This document shows positions 26,490-37,477 of a stretch of 64,000 nucleotides of DNA, piece by piece. Both the position numbers and the translations under genes were made by a program. This DNA is from an uncultured Bacilli bacterium (lineage in GTDB: Bacteria > Bacillota_I > Bacilli_A > RF39 > UBA660), in assembly GCA_934096235.1 (NCBI GenBank), contig CAKOLO010000002.1, forward strand, positions 186,001 to 250,000, read 5' to 3'. The notes under the pieces are model-generated. The model was not told where the DNA came from. It searched no databases and saw only the letters and a list, made by a program, of their open reading frames with translations. Every line of letters starts with the position of its first letter. Within the stretch, counting starts at the first letter, position 1.

Positions 26490-29400
26490 TTATATTTCTT
26501 TTATATCCTCATTTAGTATTGAATATAAATAAGTATTAACTTTCTTGTTAGTGATAGATTCTATATATTTTTTATAGCCGTTTAATTGATTCTTATAGTT
26601 TTCATCCACTACATTTTTTAATTTAAAATCTATTATATCTATGTGACTATCATACTCTAACATTAAATCTATAATTCCATGATAATTAGTATTATCTTTT
26701 TCATAGAAGAATTCATATTCGTGATAAATATTAGAATCTTTTATATTTTCTAATAAACTATTATTTAAGAACTTCTCTATTTTTGTTTTTATAAAGTTAT
26801 CTTCTATTAAGCTTAGATTTGGATTCTTATAATCAATTAATTCTAAATATTCATGTATTTTAGTACCATAATTCATCATTTTTATTTCTTCTTTAGTACT
26901 TACTTTATTTGATTCTTTTGAGAAGTGTTTGTCTTCTATAATATCATTTTGAATATTTATTTCTTTTACATTTATATCATCTATTGTAGCATTACTTTCT
27001 TTTATATTTATACTTTTTGAATATTGATAATCTTTAGTAAGACCTAACTTAGTAATATCAATAGATTTGAAATATTTATCTAAATAGTCTTTTACTCCAT
27101 ACAAGAAATCAGATAGTTTGGTAAACTTAAGTCTTCTTATTTCTTCGATTACTCCATTATCATTCTTTTCTAGTTTTTTAGTTTCTTTCTCTGGTAAAAC
27201 TATAATCATTTTTTCACGTGCTCTAGTTAATGCAACATAGAATAATCTAATTTTTTCACTTATTTCTTCTTTTATGAAGTCTTTTTTATATAATTCTTTT
27301 ACTACTGAAGATGTTACTTCTTCAATATTAGAAGGTACTATTAAACCATAGTTTTTATCACATATAAATTTATCTTTAAGTTCACTAGTATTAAATTCAT
27401 GATCTAGATCTGCGAAATAACAAACTGGATATTCTAAACCTTTAGATTTATGAATAGTTAGTATTTTTACTGAGTCAGAGTTACTACTAAATGTTGTATA
27501 CTTTATGTCTTCTTCATTTTCAATTATATCATTTAAATAATCTCTAAAATCAGTTATAGAAAATCCTAATGTACTAAGTGAAGATGATAGTTTTGATATA
27601 GTTTCTAATCTCACATTAGTATTTTCATAGTCACCTATTTTATAAAGTTTGTTATAAAAATCAGTTATATCTAATATATCATTAAATAACTCACTACTTG
27701 TTTTAATATTTATATTTTTAATAGAACTAAAGTCTTTATATAAAGTAGTATCTTTATAATTCTTGTTATTTATAGTATCGAATATATATTCATCAGTATA
27801 TTCATATAAGAAACTTCTTCCGATACTAGTAAAGTCATACTTAAACTCTTCATTAAAGTTATTTTCATTTATATGAATTATCAAGTCTACAATATTCTTT
27901 ATTAGATATATATCAGTACTTGCGTTTAGTTTACCATCTTTTAGTATAGTAAGTGGTATATCTAAGTATTCAAATATCTTTTTATATGTATCAAAGTATC
28001 TACTTCTATCAAGTATTATTACAAAGTCATTGTATGTTGCTTCTCTTAAAGTACTTGTTTCTTTATCAAAGATTTTTATTTTGTTTTTCATTTTATTTTT
28101 TATATCTTTTGCGATAGTGAATATTTCTACTTCTGAGTTATCAAATCTAGTTTCTTTTTTATTATTCATGTATTCTAATACTTCAAAGTCATAATCAAAG
28201 TCATTCATTTTTTCAGTATCGTATGCTGTATTTCCATAAACCATTTCGTGTGTTTCTTTATATTCAGCTGAACCTAAATTTGAGTCCATTATAAGATCAA
28301 ATACTTTATTTATATTATCAAGTACTTCAAATCTTGATCTAAAGTTTTTTATTAAATCTATTTTGTAACCACCAATATTATTTGAATAATTACTATATTT
28401 TTCTTTGAATATATTTGGGTTTGAGCCTCTAAATCTATAGATAGATTGTTTTATATCACCTACCATATATACATTATCATTAGCTATCATACTTATGAAT
28501 ATATCTTGTACATCATTAGTATCTTGATATTCATCTATCATTATTTCTTTGAAAGAGTCTCTTAATTCATTCCTGACACTCTCATTTTCTTTTAGAATTT
28601 TAATAGATAGTCTTGAAATATCTGAAAATGTATAAATATTATTATCTTGTTTATATTGTTCTACTTTTGATAAGTATCTTTTTACAATATCTAGAATTGT
28701 AAATACGGTTTCTTTAGTAGATAATATATCATTTTTTATGTCTTCTAGTGTTCCATAGTCACCATATGATTTTAAGTCATCAAGTAATTTCTTTAGATTA
28801 GCTTTGGCTGCCTTTGCTTCCTCTTCACTACCACGAGGAGCACTTGGAAGTTTGACACTTTCATATAAACGAAGCTCATCTATATCAGCATTAAGTAATC
28901 CTAGACAACTATTTTGAAGAGACATACAATAGTCATAATCAAAATACATATTCATATTATCTAGTTCTAACATTATTTCTTTCTTTTTATCATTTATAAA
29001 TTCTTTATATTTTGTTAACAAGTTGTTAACATTACTTTCTTCATAGAAATTGTTAATAACATCATCTATAAATTCATCTCTATCTATATAGTCACTTATT
29101 TTATTACATAGAGATAATATATTAGTTTTAAGAGATTTATCATTTTTAACACAATATTTCTTTATTAGATTTATAAAGTTCTCATTTTTTTCTTTATAAA
29201 GTTCTTCAAATATATTATCTAGTATTTTCTTTTGTTCTAGTTTTACGATTGATTCATCAGTAATAGCAATATTTGAAGATATATTTAAAAGGTAATGATA
29301 TTTTTTTACTACTGAAAGAGCAAATGAGTCGAATGTTGTTATGTATGCACTTGAAAGTAGTGTTAGTTCATCTTTGAATTCAGGTATTTTCCCTATTTTC

Positions 29401-29606
29401 TTTCTAATTCTATCTTTCATTTCATCTGCTGCTGCTCTTGTAAATGTTAAAATCAATAATTCATTTACATGTATACCATTTTGTATTTTGTTAATAACTC
29501 TTTCTGAAAGTACTGCTGTTTTACCACTACCTGCTCCTGCACTTACTATTATATTTGAGCCGGATTTTACTATTGCTTCTTCTTGTTCTTTAGTCCATTT
29601 TGGCAT
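26490..29606 (-). CDS. addA: AddA helicase-nuclease
   Basis: Forms with AddB the double-strand-break end-processing complex that loads RecA. The 1038-residue protein begins WTKEQEEAI (Q motif), Walker A SAGAGSGKTA, has DEYQDTN, KQSIYRFRGS, TIHKSKGLEYPV and LFYVALTRA, and a C-terminal nuclease domain with DIIDFKLK. It is shorter than the 1200 residues typical of Bacillus. The ATG overlaps the addB stop by one base (TAATG), with GAGGAGG inside addB. Confidence 0.95.
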   Translation of the reverse strand: MPKWTKEQEEAIVKSGSNIIVSAGAGSGKTAVLSERVINKIQNGIHVNELLILTFTRAAADEMKDRIRKKIGKIPEFKDELTLLSSAYITTFDSFALSVVKKYHYLLNISSNIAITDESIVKLEQKKILDNIFEELYKEKNENFINLIKKYCVKNDKSLKTNILSLCNKISDYIDRDEFIDDVINNFYEESNVNNLLTKYKEFINDKKKEIMLELDNMNMYFDYDYCMSLQNSCLGLLNADIDELRLYESVKLPSAPRGSEEEAKAAKANLKKLLDDLKSYGDYGTLEDIKNDILSTKETVFTILDIVKRYLSKVEQYKQDNNIYTFSDISRLSIKILKENESVRNELRDSFKEIMIDEYQDTNDVQDIFISMIANDNVYMVGDIKQSIYRFRGSNPNIFKEKYSNYSNNIGGYKIDLIKNFRSRFEVLDNINKVFDLIMDSNLGSAEYKETHEMVYGNTAYDTEKMNDFDYDFEVLEYMNNKKETRFDNSEVEIFTIAKDIKNKMKNKIKIFDKETSTLREATYNDFVIILDRSRYFDTYKKIFEYLDIPLTILKDGKLNASTDIYLIKNIVDLIIHINENNFNEEFKYDFTSIGRSFLYEYTDEYIFDTINNKNYKDTTLYKDFSSIKNINIKTSSELFNDILDITDFYNKLYKIGDYENTNVRLETISKLSSSLSTLGFSITDFRDYLNDIIENEEDIKYTTFSSNSDSVKILTIHKSKGLEYPVCYFADLDHEFNTSELKDKFICDKNYGLIVPSNIEEVTSSVVKELYKKDFIKEEISEKIRLFYVALTRAREKMIIVLPEKETKKLEKNDNGVIEEIRRLKFTKLSDFLYGVKDYLDKYFKSIDITKLGLTKDYQYSKSINIKESNATIDDINVKEINIQNDIIEDKHFSKESNKVSTKEEIKMMNYGTKIHEYLELIDYKNPNLSLIEDNFIKTKIEKFLNNSLLENIKDSNIYHEYEFFYEKDNTNYHGIIDLMLEYDSHIDIIDFKLKNVVDENYKNQLNGYKKYIESITNKKVNTYLYSILNEDIKEI

Positions 29607-31933
29607 TATTCTACCTCCTCAAATATATTCTTTATTTCTTTTAATGTTACAGTATCTTTTGGCTTCATGAAGCATATATCTTTATATTTACAAAACTTGC
29701 ATCCTATATTTACATTGTTCATTTCTTTAGGATTTATATCGAACTTAGAATCTAATATATTTCTTGATGCTTCTTTTATTTTAGAGTCAACTATATTATA
29801 AAGAATATCTATTTCTTCATCATTTATCATCTTTGAATAATAATAAAATCCTTTACTACTAGTTCTAAGTCCTTTAATAACTTTAGATTCATTAAATGAA
29901 GAATCAACTTTATCAATATAATCTAAATCACTATTTGTGTATCCTTGTAATTTTAGGCTATCTAATCTTTTCTCTTTATCAGTTGTATTATTTAATATTT
30001 TTTGTAGATAGAATCCTCCAATCTTTACATCTTTAATTTTATTCTTTATTAAGTAGATATAAACAGGTAACTGCATCTCTAGTCCATAAAAAGTATTATT
30101 TATATTTAAATTTGGATTACCAGTTTTATAGTCTATGATTGCCACTACTGTTTTTCCATTAAATTCATTATATAAAATCTTATCAACAAATCCTTTAAAT
30201 CTTATTTGTAAATCTTTGTCAACATCAATAACTACCTTTTTTTCATACATAGAATTAGTTAGTTGTGTGTAAGATAATTGATTTTTTATGGTTTCTATAA
30301 TTAAAACTAGTTCATCTTTTAAAATACTAAGAAAGAACTTTTCTGATTCATTAAATTCATAATTAGAGTTTTCTATTTCATTTTCATATGTTCTTATAAT
30401 ATCAATATCTTGATCAAAACACATGGAAAGTATCTTATGAAATATACTACCAACTGTTGCTTCAAAAGTATCTTCAAACTTATTAACTTTTAAAACATAA
30501 TCTAAATAATATCTAAATGAACACATATAATAATCATTAATACTTGTATAAGATAGAGTTAAACCATCCTTAAAGAAATCTTTTATTTTAGATTTATCTA
30601 TCATTTTATAATTATTATCGTAACTATTATATTTCATATCTTTGTAGTGTGAACTTAATTTTAATAGATTATCTGTTATAGTACCAAATTTAGAATTTTC
30701 ATCTTTCTCACTTACAAGTTTTAATTTATTATAATTATTTGATTCATTAAAACTAATATTTAATTCTTTCTCATTAAATAAATCTTTCTCATATGAAGAA
30801 GATATATATATTTCACTACTTAAGTTATGATTTGGATAAGTAACTATTAAATTCTTTATATTTCTTATGCTGTCCTTTGTTTCATTCATAGCATTTTCAT
30901 TTAGTTCAAATGAAGTACTTAGACCTAACTTTTCTTTAATAGAATCGCTTAAATAATCTTCATCTTTATAATTAACTGGTATTACTCCTTCATTATAACC
31001 AATTAGAAATACATAGTCATTATCACTTACTAATTCTTTTTTAAATTCTATAACTTCGACTGCATTCTTTAATTTTTCTCTTGGAGTTTTAATATTATCT
31101 ATATCATTAAATACCATATCTTTTACAAGCATAAAGTCATTAGACCATAAATAATTATTTACAATAATTATTATACTTTTAAATATATCGTTTTCTTCTT
31201 TAGTATTTATAAATTCTTTTAGATTTTCTATTGTTTCATTTATATCACTATTATAAAGTTCTTTGAATTTAATAACTAAAGATGTTGACTTAATAGTCTC
31301 AAAAGATGGTAAGTTTATAGGAATGTTAAATAACTTAAATGTCTTTCTAATTATAAATTCATAATCACTTTTTACATTAGCTAGTTTTATATTATTGATG
31401 TTTACTCCACTCTTAATAAGTTTTGTAATCTTTGAACATACAAAGGCTATCTCTTCTTCAGAGTTATTTGCTTTATATAGTTCTTTTACTGTAGAGTTAT
31501 CTTCATCATTATAAATAGTTACTTTTGAAAACTCTTCTAATTCTTTAAATATATTTTTATAGAATTTATCAACATACTTTAGATTATAAAGTACTATCTC
31601 TTTACCTTTTAGAAACTCTTTAAATAAATTATTATATGTTAATAAGTTGTTAATATCTAAATCACTTTTAATTTCTTTTAAAAAACTTATTTTTTCATCA
31701 TCTATATCCTTTAAATAGTAAGTATTTTCAATATATATTTTAGCTATTTCAGGTATACAGTTATATTTGTTACTTATAAAGTATATTGCTTTATTATCAT
31801 AATCAAAATAATATTTATGTTTTAGTTCACTTAAAGTTATTACTTTTATATTTATAAGTTTATCTGTTTTTTTAATAAAACTATTTTTAGCATAATCATT
31901 AAGTATAACTATTTTATTATTAAATTCTTCCAT
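29606..31933 (-). CDS. addB: AddB/RexB nuclease subunit
   Basis: The 775-residue partner of AddA has a degenerate helicase-like N-terminal half and a C-terminal PD-(D/E)XK nuclease: SSFRYY-type entry (CSFRYYLDYVLK), GSIFHKIL, AIIDYKTG with the Asp and Lys, and a Cys cluster CKFCKYKDIC near the end that binds the 4Fe-4S cluster of AddB. It is shorter than the usual 1100 residues because the N-terminal part is reduced, as in RexB-like forms. The start follows AGAGGTAATT. Confidence 0.9.
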   Translation of the reverse strand: MEEFNNKIVILNDYAKNSFIKKTDKLINIKVITLSELKHKYYFDYDNKAIYFISNKYNCIPEIAKIYIENTYYLKDIDDEKISFLKEIKSDLDINNLLTYNNLFKEFLKGKEIVLYNLKYVDKFYKNIFKELEEFSKVTIYNDEDNSTVKELYKANNSEEEIAFVCSKITKLIKSGVNINNIKLANVKSDYEFIIRKTFKLFNIPINLPSFETIKSTSLVIKFKELYNSDINETIENLKEFINTKEENDIFKSIIIIVNNYLWSNDFMLVKDMVFNDIDNIKTPREKLKNAVEVIEFKKELVSDNDYVFLIGYNEGVIPVNYKDEDYLSDSIKEKLGLSTSFELNENAMNETKDSIRNIKNLIVTYPNHNLSSEIYISSSYEKDLFNEKELNISFNESNNYNKLKLVSEKDENSKFGTITDNLLKLSSHYKDMKYNSYDNNYKMIDKSKIKDFFKDGLTLSYTSINDYYMCSFRYYLDYVLKVNKFEDTFEATVGSIFHKILSMCFDQDIDIIRTYENEIENSNYEFNESEKFFLSILKDELVLIIETIKNQLSYTQLTNSMYEKKVVIDVDKDLQIRFKGFVDKILYNEFNGKTVVAIIDYKTGNPNLNINNTFYGLEMQLPVYIYLIKNKIKDVKIGGFYLQKILNNTTDKEKRLDSLKLQGYTNSDLDYIDKVDSSFNESKVIKGLRTSSKGFYYYSKMINDEEIDILYNIVDSKIKEASRNILDSKFDINPKEMNNVNIGCKFCKYKDICFMKPKDTVTLKEIKNIFEEVE

Positions 31934-31985
31934 AATTACCTCTTAATAATTATAACATATTTAATTAAATAAAAAATTACTATTT

Positions 31986-32201
31986 CTAGTAATTTCTTGG
32001 TTTAAGAGTTCTTACTACTCCTTCTTGTCTTTCGAGTATTGCTAGTTCTCTTTCTTTTAATTCATTTTGTTTTTCAATAGCTTCTGCTAAACGTTCAATT
32101 GTTTTAATATTTTTGTTTAATTCTTTGATAGCGTATTTTAATCCTTCAGTTTCTCTTAAAGCATTTTTTAATGCTATCATACAATCTGTTTCATATGACA
32201 T
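31986..32201 (-). CDS. 71-aa coiled-coil protein, unknown
   Basis: The product is a single long charged helix with heptad-like Leu/Ile spacing (about residues 15-60) and no other motif. The start follows AAGGGGGAT. It lies upstream of addB but with a 50-base gap, so whether it is part of that operon is unclear. Confidence 0.6.
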   Translation of the reverse strand: MSYETDCMIALKNALRETEGLKYAIKELNKNIKTIERLAEAIEKQNELKERELAILERQEGVVRTLKPRNY

Positions 32202-32300
32202 ATATATCCCCCTTAAGTGACAAGTATTATATAATAATTAAGTAATTATGTCAAATTTAACGCTCTTATGTTATAATTACTACATAAGTAAGGTGATTAT

Positions 32301-32804
32301 ATGATGAAATTAAGAAAATTTATAGGTCCAATAAAAGCGATTATGTTAGTATTAATATGTATCCTAGGAATTCTCGCTTTTATAGCCGTTTATGACTTAG
32401 GCTATAAACTATTAATGGGTGGTTCATATTCATATTTAATGGGATATACTTATCATCAAGTTAATGAAGACAATATGGCACCTGATTATAAAATTAATGA
32501 TATAGTCATACTTGAAAAGAAACCTTCTTATCAAAGTGAAGATGTAATTTTATATAAATATTATGGATCTTATAGACTTGCGAAGGTAAAAGATTTATCT
32601 GCTGGAACATATTTTTTAGATGATAATGCTAAAAGTATAGATGAAGATTATAAAGTTACTGATGAATTAATAATTGGAAAAGTTACTGATAATATTAAGA
32701 ATTTCGGAACTGTATTTTCAATTATTACTGGTCCAATTTCAATATTGTTTTTCATAGTTGTGATTGGTGGTTATTTCTTTTTAACGTTAGGAGACAAAGG
32801 ATAA
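32301..32804 (+). CDS. Signal-peptidase-I-like membrane protein lacking the catalytic Ser
   Basis: The 167-residue protein has N- and C-terminal membrane helices around an S26-like core. The substrate-binding box reads DNMAPDYKINDIVILEKK, where Asn replaces the catalytic Ser of the usual SMxP. A RLAKV segment sits where the general-base Lys/His box would be, and DDNAKSIDE takes the place of the GDN box. It is therefore probably not a working peptidase. The start follows AAGGTGATTAT. The downstream gene's ATG overlaps its TAA. Confidence 0.6.
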   Translation: MMKLRKFIGPIKAIMLVLICILGILAFIAVYDLGYKLLMGGSYSYLMGYTYHQVNEDNMAPDYKINDIVILEKKPSYQSEDVILYKYYGSYRLAKVKDLSAGTYFLDDNAKSIDEDYKVTDELIIGKVTDNIKNFGTVFSIITGPISILFFIVVIGGYFFLTLGDKG

Positions 32805-33268
32805 TGGCACTAAATGAAGTAAAAGAATATTTAAAAAAATATAATGCTAATGATAGAGTTGTTGTTCTTGATGAAAGTAGTGCAACTGTCAGTATGGCTG
32901 CTCATGCTCTACATACTACTGAAGAGAGAATTGCTAAAACATTATCATTTAGAGTTAAAGATAAAGTTATACTTATAGTATTAGCCGGAGATGCAAAAGT
33001 TAATAATTCTAAATTTAAACACTACTTTAATGAAAAAGCACATATGCTACCATTTGATGAAGTTGAAAGTTTAACTGGTCATCCAGTTGGTGGGGTTTGT
33101 CCATTTGCTATTAAAGATGGTGTACTAGTTTATTTAGATGAATCTCTTAAAAGATTTGAAACAGTCTTTCCTGCTTGTGGAAGTCCTGCTTCTGCAATTG
33201 AAGTCACAATAAAAGAGTTAGAAGAATTTTCTAACCCTGTAGCTTGGATAGACGTATCAACTATTTAA
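32804..33268 (+). CDS. YbaK/EbsC-family aminoacyl-tRNA deacylase
   Basis: The 154-residue protein matches the YbaK/EbsC fold that hydrolyses mischarged tRNA (Cys-tRNA-Pro for YbaK): ERIAKTLSFR with the conserved Lys, LAGDAKVN, GHPVGGVCPFA and ACGSPASAIEV. It starts within the stop of the upstream gene (TAATG). Its end overlaps the convergent glyA gene by eight bases. Confidence 0.9.
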   Translation: MALNEVKEYLKKYNANDRVVVLDESSATVSMAAHALHTTEERIAKTLSFRVKDKVILIVLAGDAKVNNSKFKHYFNEKAHMLPFDEVESLTGHPVGGVCPFAIKDGVLVYLDESLKRFETVFPACGSPASAIEVTIKELEEFSNPVAWIDVSTI

Positions 33269-34490
33269 TATTCTTAGTTGGATATTTACTAGTGATAACA
33301 TGTACTTCTTTCTTACATTCAAGAAGTACTTTTTTATTGTCATAATTTTTAAGTGCTTTAATGATTATATCAGCAATTTCTATAAAGTCTTTGTCATTTA
33401 AGCCTCTAGTAGTCATCGCTGCACTTCCAAGTCTTAAACCACTTGTTATACTTGGTTTTTCTGTATCAAATGGTATTGCGTTCTTATTAACTGTTATATT
33501 TATTTTATCAAGTGTTTCTTCTGCTACTTTACCTGTTAATCCAAAACTTGTCTTAACATCAATTAACATTAAATGATTATCTGTAGAGTTAGATACTACT
33601 TTTACATCATTCTTTTTGAATTCTTCTGCCATAGCAGTAGCATTTCTAATAATATTTTTTGCATATTCTTTAAATTCTGGTTGTAGTGCTTCATAAAAGC
33701 ATTGTGCTTTAGCTGCAATTACATGCATAAGAGGGCCACCTTGTATACCTGGGAATACTACTTTATTAATCTTTTTAATTATTTCTTCATTATTAGTTAG
33801 TATTAATCCGCCTCTTGGACCTCTTAATGTTTTATGAGTAGTTGATGTTACTACATCAGCATATGGTACTGGATTCATGTGTAGACCTGCAGCAACTAAA
33901 CCTGCAATATGTGCCATATCTACCATTAAGTATGCACCACATTTATCAGCTATTTCTCTAAATCTTTTAAAGTCTATACTTCTACTATAAGCACTACATC
34001 CTGCGATTATCATTTTAGGTTTTTCTTTTAAAGTAAGTTCTTCGATTGCTTCATAATCTAGAGTTTCACTTTTTGGATCTAATTCATATGAAACTATATC
34101 ATAGTCAATACCACTAAAATTTACTTTACTTCCATGAGTTAAATGTCCTCCTTGAGCAAGTGACATTCCAAGTACTTTATCTCCAGGATTTAATAATGCT
34201 CTATAAACTGCCATATTAGCTGAACTTCCACTATGTGGTTGAACATTAGCATAAGAACTTCCAAATAATTTACAAGCATATTCTATTGCTTTATTTTCAA
34301 AAATATCGATGTATTCACATCCTCCATAATACCTTTTACCTGGGTATCCTTCAGCATATTTATTAGTTAAGATACTACCTTGTAATTCTAATATAGCTTT
34401 AGATACATAGTTTTCACTAGCTATTAATTCTATATTATTTTGCTGTCTTTTCTTTTCTAAATTCAATGCCTTTCTTAAATCTATATCCAT
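33261..34490 (-). CDS. glyA: Serine hydroxymethyltransferase
   Basis: Converts serine and tetrahydrofolate to glycine and 5,10-methylene-THF, using PLP. The 409-residue protein has NKYAEGYPGKRYYGGCE, the HSGSSAN phosphate-binding block, DMAHIAGL and the PLP lysine in TTHKTLRGPRGG. Length is normal. The start follows AGGTGAAGGTAAT. Confidence 0.97.
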   Translation of the reverse strand: MDIDLRKALNLEKKRQQNNIELIASENYVSKAILELQGSILTNKYAEGYPGKRYYGGCEYIDIFENKAIEYACKLFGSSYANVQPHSGSSANMAVYRALLNPGDKVLGMSLAQGGHLTHGSKVNFSGIDYDIVSYELDPKSETLDYEAIEELTLKEKPKMIIAGCSAYSRSIDFKRFREIADKCGAYLMVDMAHIAGLVAAGLHMNPVPYADVVTSTTHKTLRGPRGGLILTNNEEIIKKINKVVFPGIQGGPLMHVIAAKAQCFYEALQPEFKEYAKNIIRNATAMAEEFKKNDVKVVSNSTDNHLMLIDVKTSFGLTGKVAEETLDKINITVNKNAIPFDTEKPSITSGLRLGSAAMTTRGLNDKDFIEIADIIIKALKNYDNKKVLLECKKEVHVITSKYPTKNIK

Positions 34491-34520
34491 ATTACCTTCA
34501 CCTCATTATAATTATAACAA

Positions 34521-34558
34521 ATATTAAAAGATATATCTTTAACTGATATATCTTTTTT
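34521..34558 (-). terminator. Hairpin terminator between permease gene and glyA
   Basis: AAAGATATAT/ATATATCTTT stem. The T run is stronger on the plus strand, but its place after the permease gene suggests use on the minus strand. Confidence 0.6.
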
Positions 34559-34561
34559 ACA

Positions 34562-37477
34562 CTATTCTACTGATTTTAATGATTCTACCATCTTAATATG
34601 CTTTAAACTGAAGTATGTAGCAATGTCAACTAATATTGTAAATACTAGTGTTATGCCTAAAGAATATATATAACTATAAATAGATATTTTAGGACTAAAC
34701 ATAGTAATATCTAGTTCACATGTTTTAATTATATACATAGTAAGAGCATATCCAATGAAGCATCCAAGTAACATACCAATAAATGTTAATATTTTGTTTT
34801 CTCTTCCGACATAGTTATAAACTTCATTATCGTAGAAGCCTAATACTTTAATAGATGCTAGTTCTCTTTTTCTTTCACTAATATTTATACTTGATAAGTT
34901 ATAAAGTACTACGAAGGCAAGTAGTCCTGCTGAAACTATTAATATACCTGATACTTGTCCAAAGTTTTCCATTGCTTCATCAAATACAGTTCTACTAAGT
35001 GAATTGTATGTTAGTTTAGAAACTGAATCATATTCTTTTAGTCTCTTTGATAAATCTTTTCTTGTTTCTTCATTTAAGTTATCTACTTTTACAAACATAG
35101 TATTATATGAATCGCTATCATATACTTTCTTACTCATATAAATATAATGCATTATATAGTTTTCAGTACTTCCACCTACTTTAGTAGTGTATTCTTTATC
35201 ATCTAGTTTAATCTTTAATGTATCATTTTCTTTTAATTTAAGAAGTTTATATAACTTTTCTGAAACAAATACTTTATCATCTAGAGTATATTCTTTTTCA
35301 GTTTTTCTATCTTGTATCTTTATGAAATCTTCATAGTTGTCAAATGGTATTATAAGTTGTACTGATTGATTAGTATCTTTATTTATAATATCTATTGCTT
35401 CTTTATTTACTTTTAGTGTTTCTTTAAATTCTTTGAATTTTGATATTTCTTCATAATCTTTATCTAGAGATTTACTGTCTTTGTTAAATGTTATTTCTAA
35501 GTCATAACTAAATATCTTTTCATATTGATTTGGTACCATATCAGTTATACAATCTTTTATACCAAAACCTGCGATTATAAGTCCTGTGCATCCGGCTATG
35601 CCAAATATTGTCATTAAAAATCTTTTTTTGTATCTAAATACATTTCTTACTGTTACTTTTCTTGAGAATGATAGATGTTTCCATATAAATGGTATTCTTT
35701 CTAAAAGTACTCTTTTACCTGCGACTGGACTTTTTGGTCTTAGTAGTTCTGCTGGTACTTCTTTTAGAGATTTCTTAACTGCTAGATATGTTGATAATAG
35801 TATACAACCTATTGCTATAAAAGAACCTATAAGTGCACTTGATGTATCAAATTCATTAACAAAATCTCCTAGTGTATACATAAGACTATACATTCCATAT
35901 ATTATACTTGGTATAGTGTTTGAACCTATTATTACGCCTAGTACTGAACCAATTGTTGTTGCAAGTAATGCATAGATAATATACTTAAATAATATTTGAT
36001 TATCATTATAACCAAGTGATTTTAAAGTACCAAGTTCTCCTCTTTCTTCTTCTACCATTCTTGTCATAGTAGTCAAGCTTACAAGTACAGCAACTATATA
36101 AAATAATAATGGGAATACTTTAGCTAATTTGTTAATTCTTTCACTATCTTGAGAGAAACTATAATATCCAACATTAGAATCTAAGTCTAGAATATACCAT
36201 TCTGGTTTTTCTAGTTTATCTATTTCTTTTCTAGCATCTTCGATTTTCTTATATGCATCCTCAAACTCTTTATCAGCTTTCTTTCTATTTTCTTCTAGTT
36301 CTTTTCTTGCCTTTTCTATTTCCTTTTTACCATTATTTATTTTAGTTCTGGCACTTGATATTTGACTATATGTTTTCTTTTCTTCTTTAAGAAGAGTGTT
36401 ATAACCATCATTTAATTTCTTTAAATTAGATTCTAAACTAGATAGTTGTATTTTTAAGGCTGTTGTGTCTCCGCCTACACTTTCTAAGTATGCAATATTC
36501 TTTTTAAGAGTAGTAATTCCATCATTAACTTTATTCTTATTAGATTCTATTTCTGCTTTCTTAGTTTTAAAAGTCTTTTTAGCTTTCTTTTCATTATTAT
36601 TTAGTTTTGTTAGATTACTGTTAAGAGTTTTTTCATTTTTATTTATTTTATCTTCCGCATCATCTAACTTTTTATAAGCATTTTTTTTCTCTTTATTATA
36701 TTTATCTATATTATCATTTAATTCTTTTAAAGCGTCATCTTTCTCTTTATTAAATCTAGTTTCTATGAATTCATTTGTTATAGCTTCTAGTTTATCTTCT
36801 TCAGTGTTTATAAGTTGTTCATAGTTTTTAGAATATGTGCTTTCATTATTATTTAGTTTTATATAAGCTTCAGTGTAGTAATCAATATCAAAGTTAGTAA
36901 TTAGTGAATACATATAGAAATTAACTTTACCATTTAATAGTTTAGTACTTCCTCTTTCACGAGATATATATAATGGACTTTTAACGAAACCTACAATTTC
37001 TAATGTTTTTTCTTTTAAGTTGTCATCTTCTATAGTAATAGTATCTCCGATTTTATAGTCTCCTAAATCTTTATTCTTTTCTATTACACATTCTTTGTTA
37101 GTCTCTGGCAGTCTTCCTTCAGTAACAATTAATTTATTCATTTTAGCATTTGGATCATAAGAATGAACTTTTACTACGTAGTCGTCATCTACTCTTATAA
37201 GAGCATCTATACTGTAAGATGGTTCTACATCATATCCATCATTTTTTAATTTTTCTATTTCTTCATTAGTAATTCCCCAAGTTGACATTAAGTTAATATC
37301 ATAAACATTTTGTTTCTTGAAATATTCATCTATACTATTTTCCATATTAGGTGATGTTTGTCTAATGCCAGTAAAAAATCCTACTCCTAAAAGTACTATT
37401 GCTAGAATAGATAGAAATCTTTTAAACGTTTTTTTGATACTTAGGAAACTTTGTTTAGTTAGTGTTTTCACTACCAT
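34562..37477 (-). CDS. FtsX-like ABC permease with large coiled-coil extracellular domain
   Basis: The 971-residue permease has a first helix near 20-40, a MacB-like periplasmic domain, a long coiled coil (about 230-410, rich in Lys/Glu/Asn), then FtsX permease helices (about 445-575) with EERGELGTLKSLGYN, a second extracellular domain, and a final helix set with ERKRELASIKVLGF. It works with the adjacent ATPase, whose gene overlaps its start by seven bases. Such pairs export peptides or drive envelope remodelling rather than import. Confidence 0.88.
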   Translation of the reverse strand: MVVKTLTKQSFLSIKKTFKRFLSILAIVLLGVGFFTGIRQTSPNMENSIDEYFKKQNVYDINLMSTWGITNEEIEKLKNDGYDVEPSYSIDALIRVDDDYVVKVHSYDPNAKMNKLIVTEGRLPETNKECVIEKNKDLGDYKIGDTITIEDDNLKEKTLEIVGFVKSPLYISRERGSTKLLNGKVNFYMYSLITNFDIDYYTEAYIKLNNNESTYSKNYEQLINTEEDKLEAITNEFIETRFNKEKDDALKELNDNIDKYNKEKKNAYKKLDDAEDKINKNEKTLNSNLTKLNNNEKKAKKTFKTKKAEIESNKNKVNDGITTLKKNIAYLESVGGDTTALKIQLSSLESNLKKLNDGYNTLLKEEKKTYSQISSARTKINNGKKEIEKARKELEENRKKADKEFEDAYKKIEDARKEIDKLEKPEWYILDLDSNVGYYSFSQDSERINKLAKVFPLLFYIVAVLVSLTTMTRMVEEERGELGTLKSLGYNDNQILFKYIIYALLATTIGSVLGVIIGSNTIPSIIYGMYSLMYTLGDFVNEFDTSSALIGSFIAIGCILLSTYLAVKKSLKEVPAELLRPKSPVAGKRVLLERIPFIWKHLSFSRKVTVRNVFRYKKRFLMTIFGIAGCTGLIIAGFGIKDCITDMVPNQYEKIFSYDLEITFNKDSKSLDKDYEEISKFKEFKETLKVNKEAIDIINKDTNQSVQLIIPFDNYEDFIKIQDRKTEKEYTLDDKVFVSEKLYKLLKLKENDTLKIKLDDKEYTTKVGGSTENYIMHYIYMSKKVYDSDSYNTMFVKVDNLNEETRKDLSKRLKEYDSVSKLTYNSLSRTVFDEAMENFGQVSGILIVSAGLLAFVVLYNLSSINISERKRELASIKVLGFYDNEVYNYVGRENKILTFIGMLLGCFIGYALTMYIIKTCELDITMFSPKISIYSYIYSLGITLVFTILVDIATYFSLKHIKMVESLKSVE

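Noticed and set aside
35586..35975. 129-codon plus-strand frame
   Set aside because: Antisense to the FtsX-like permease helices; no start signal and no conserved motif.
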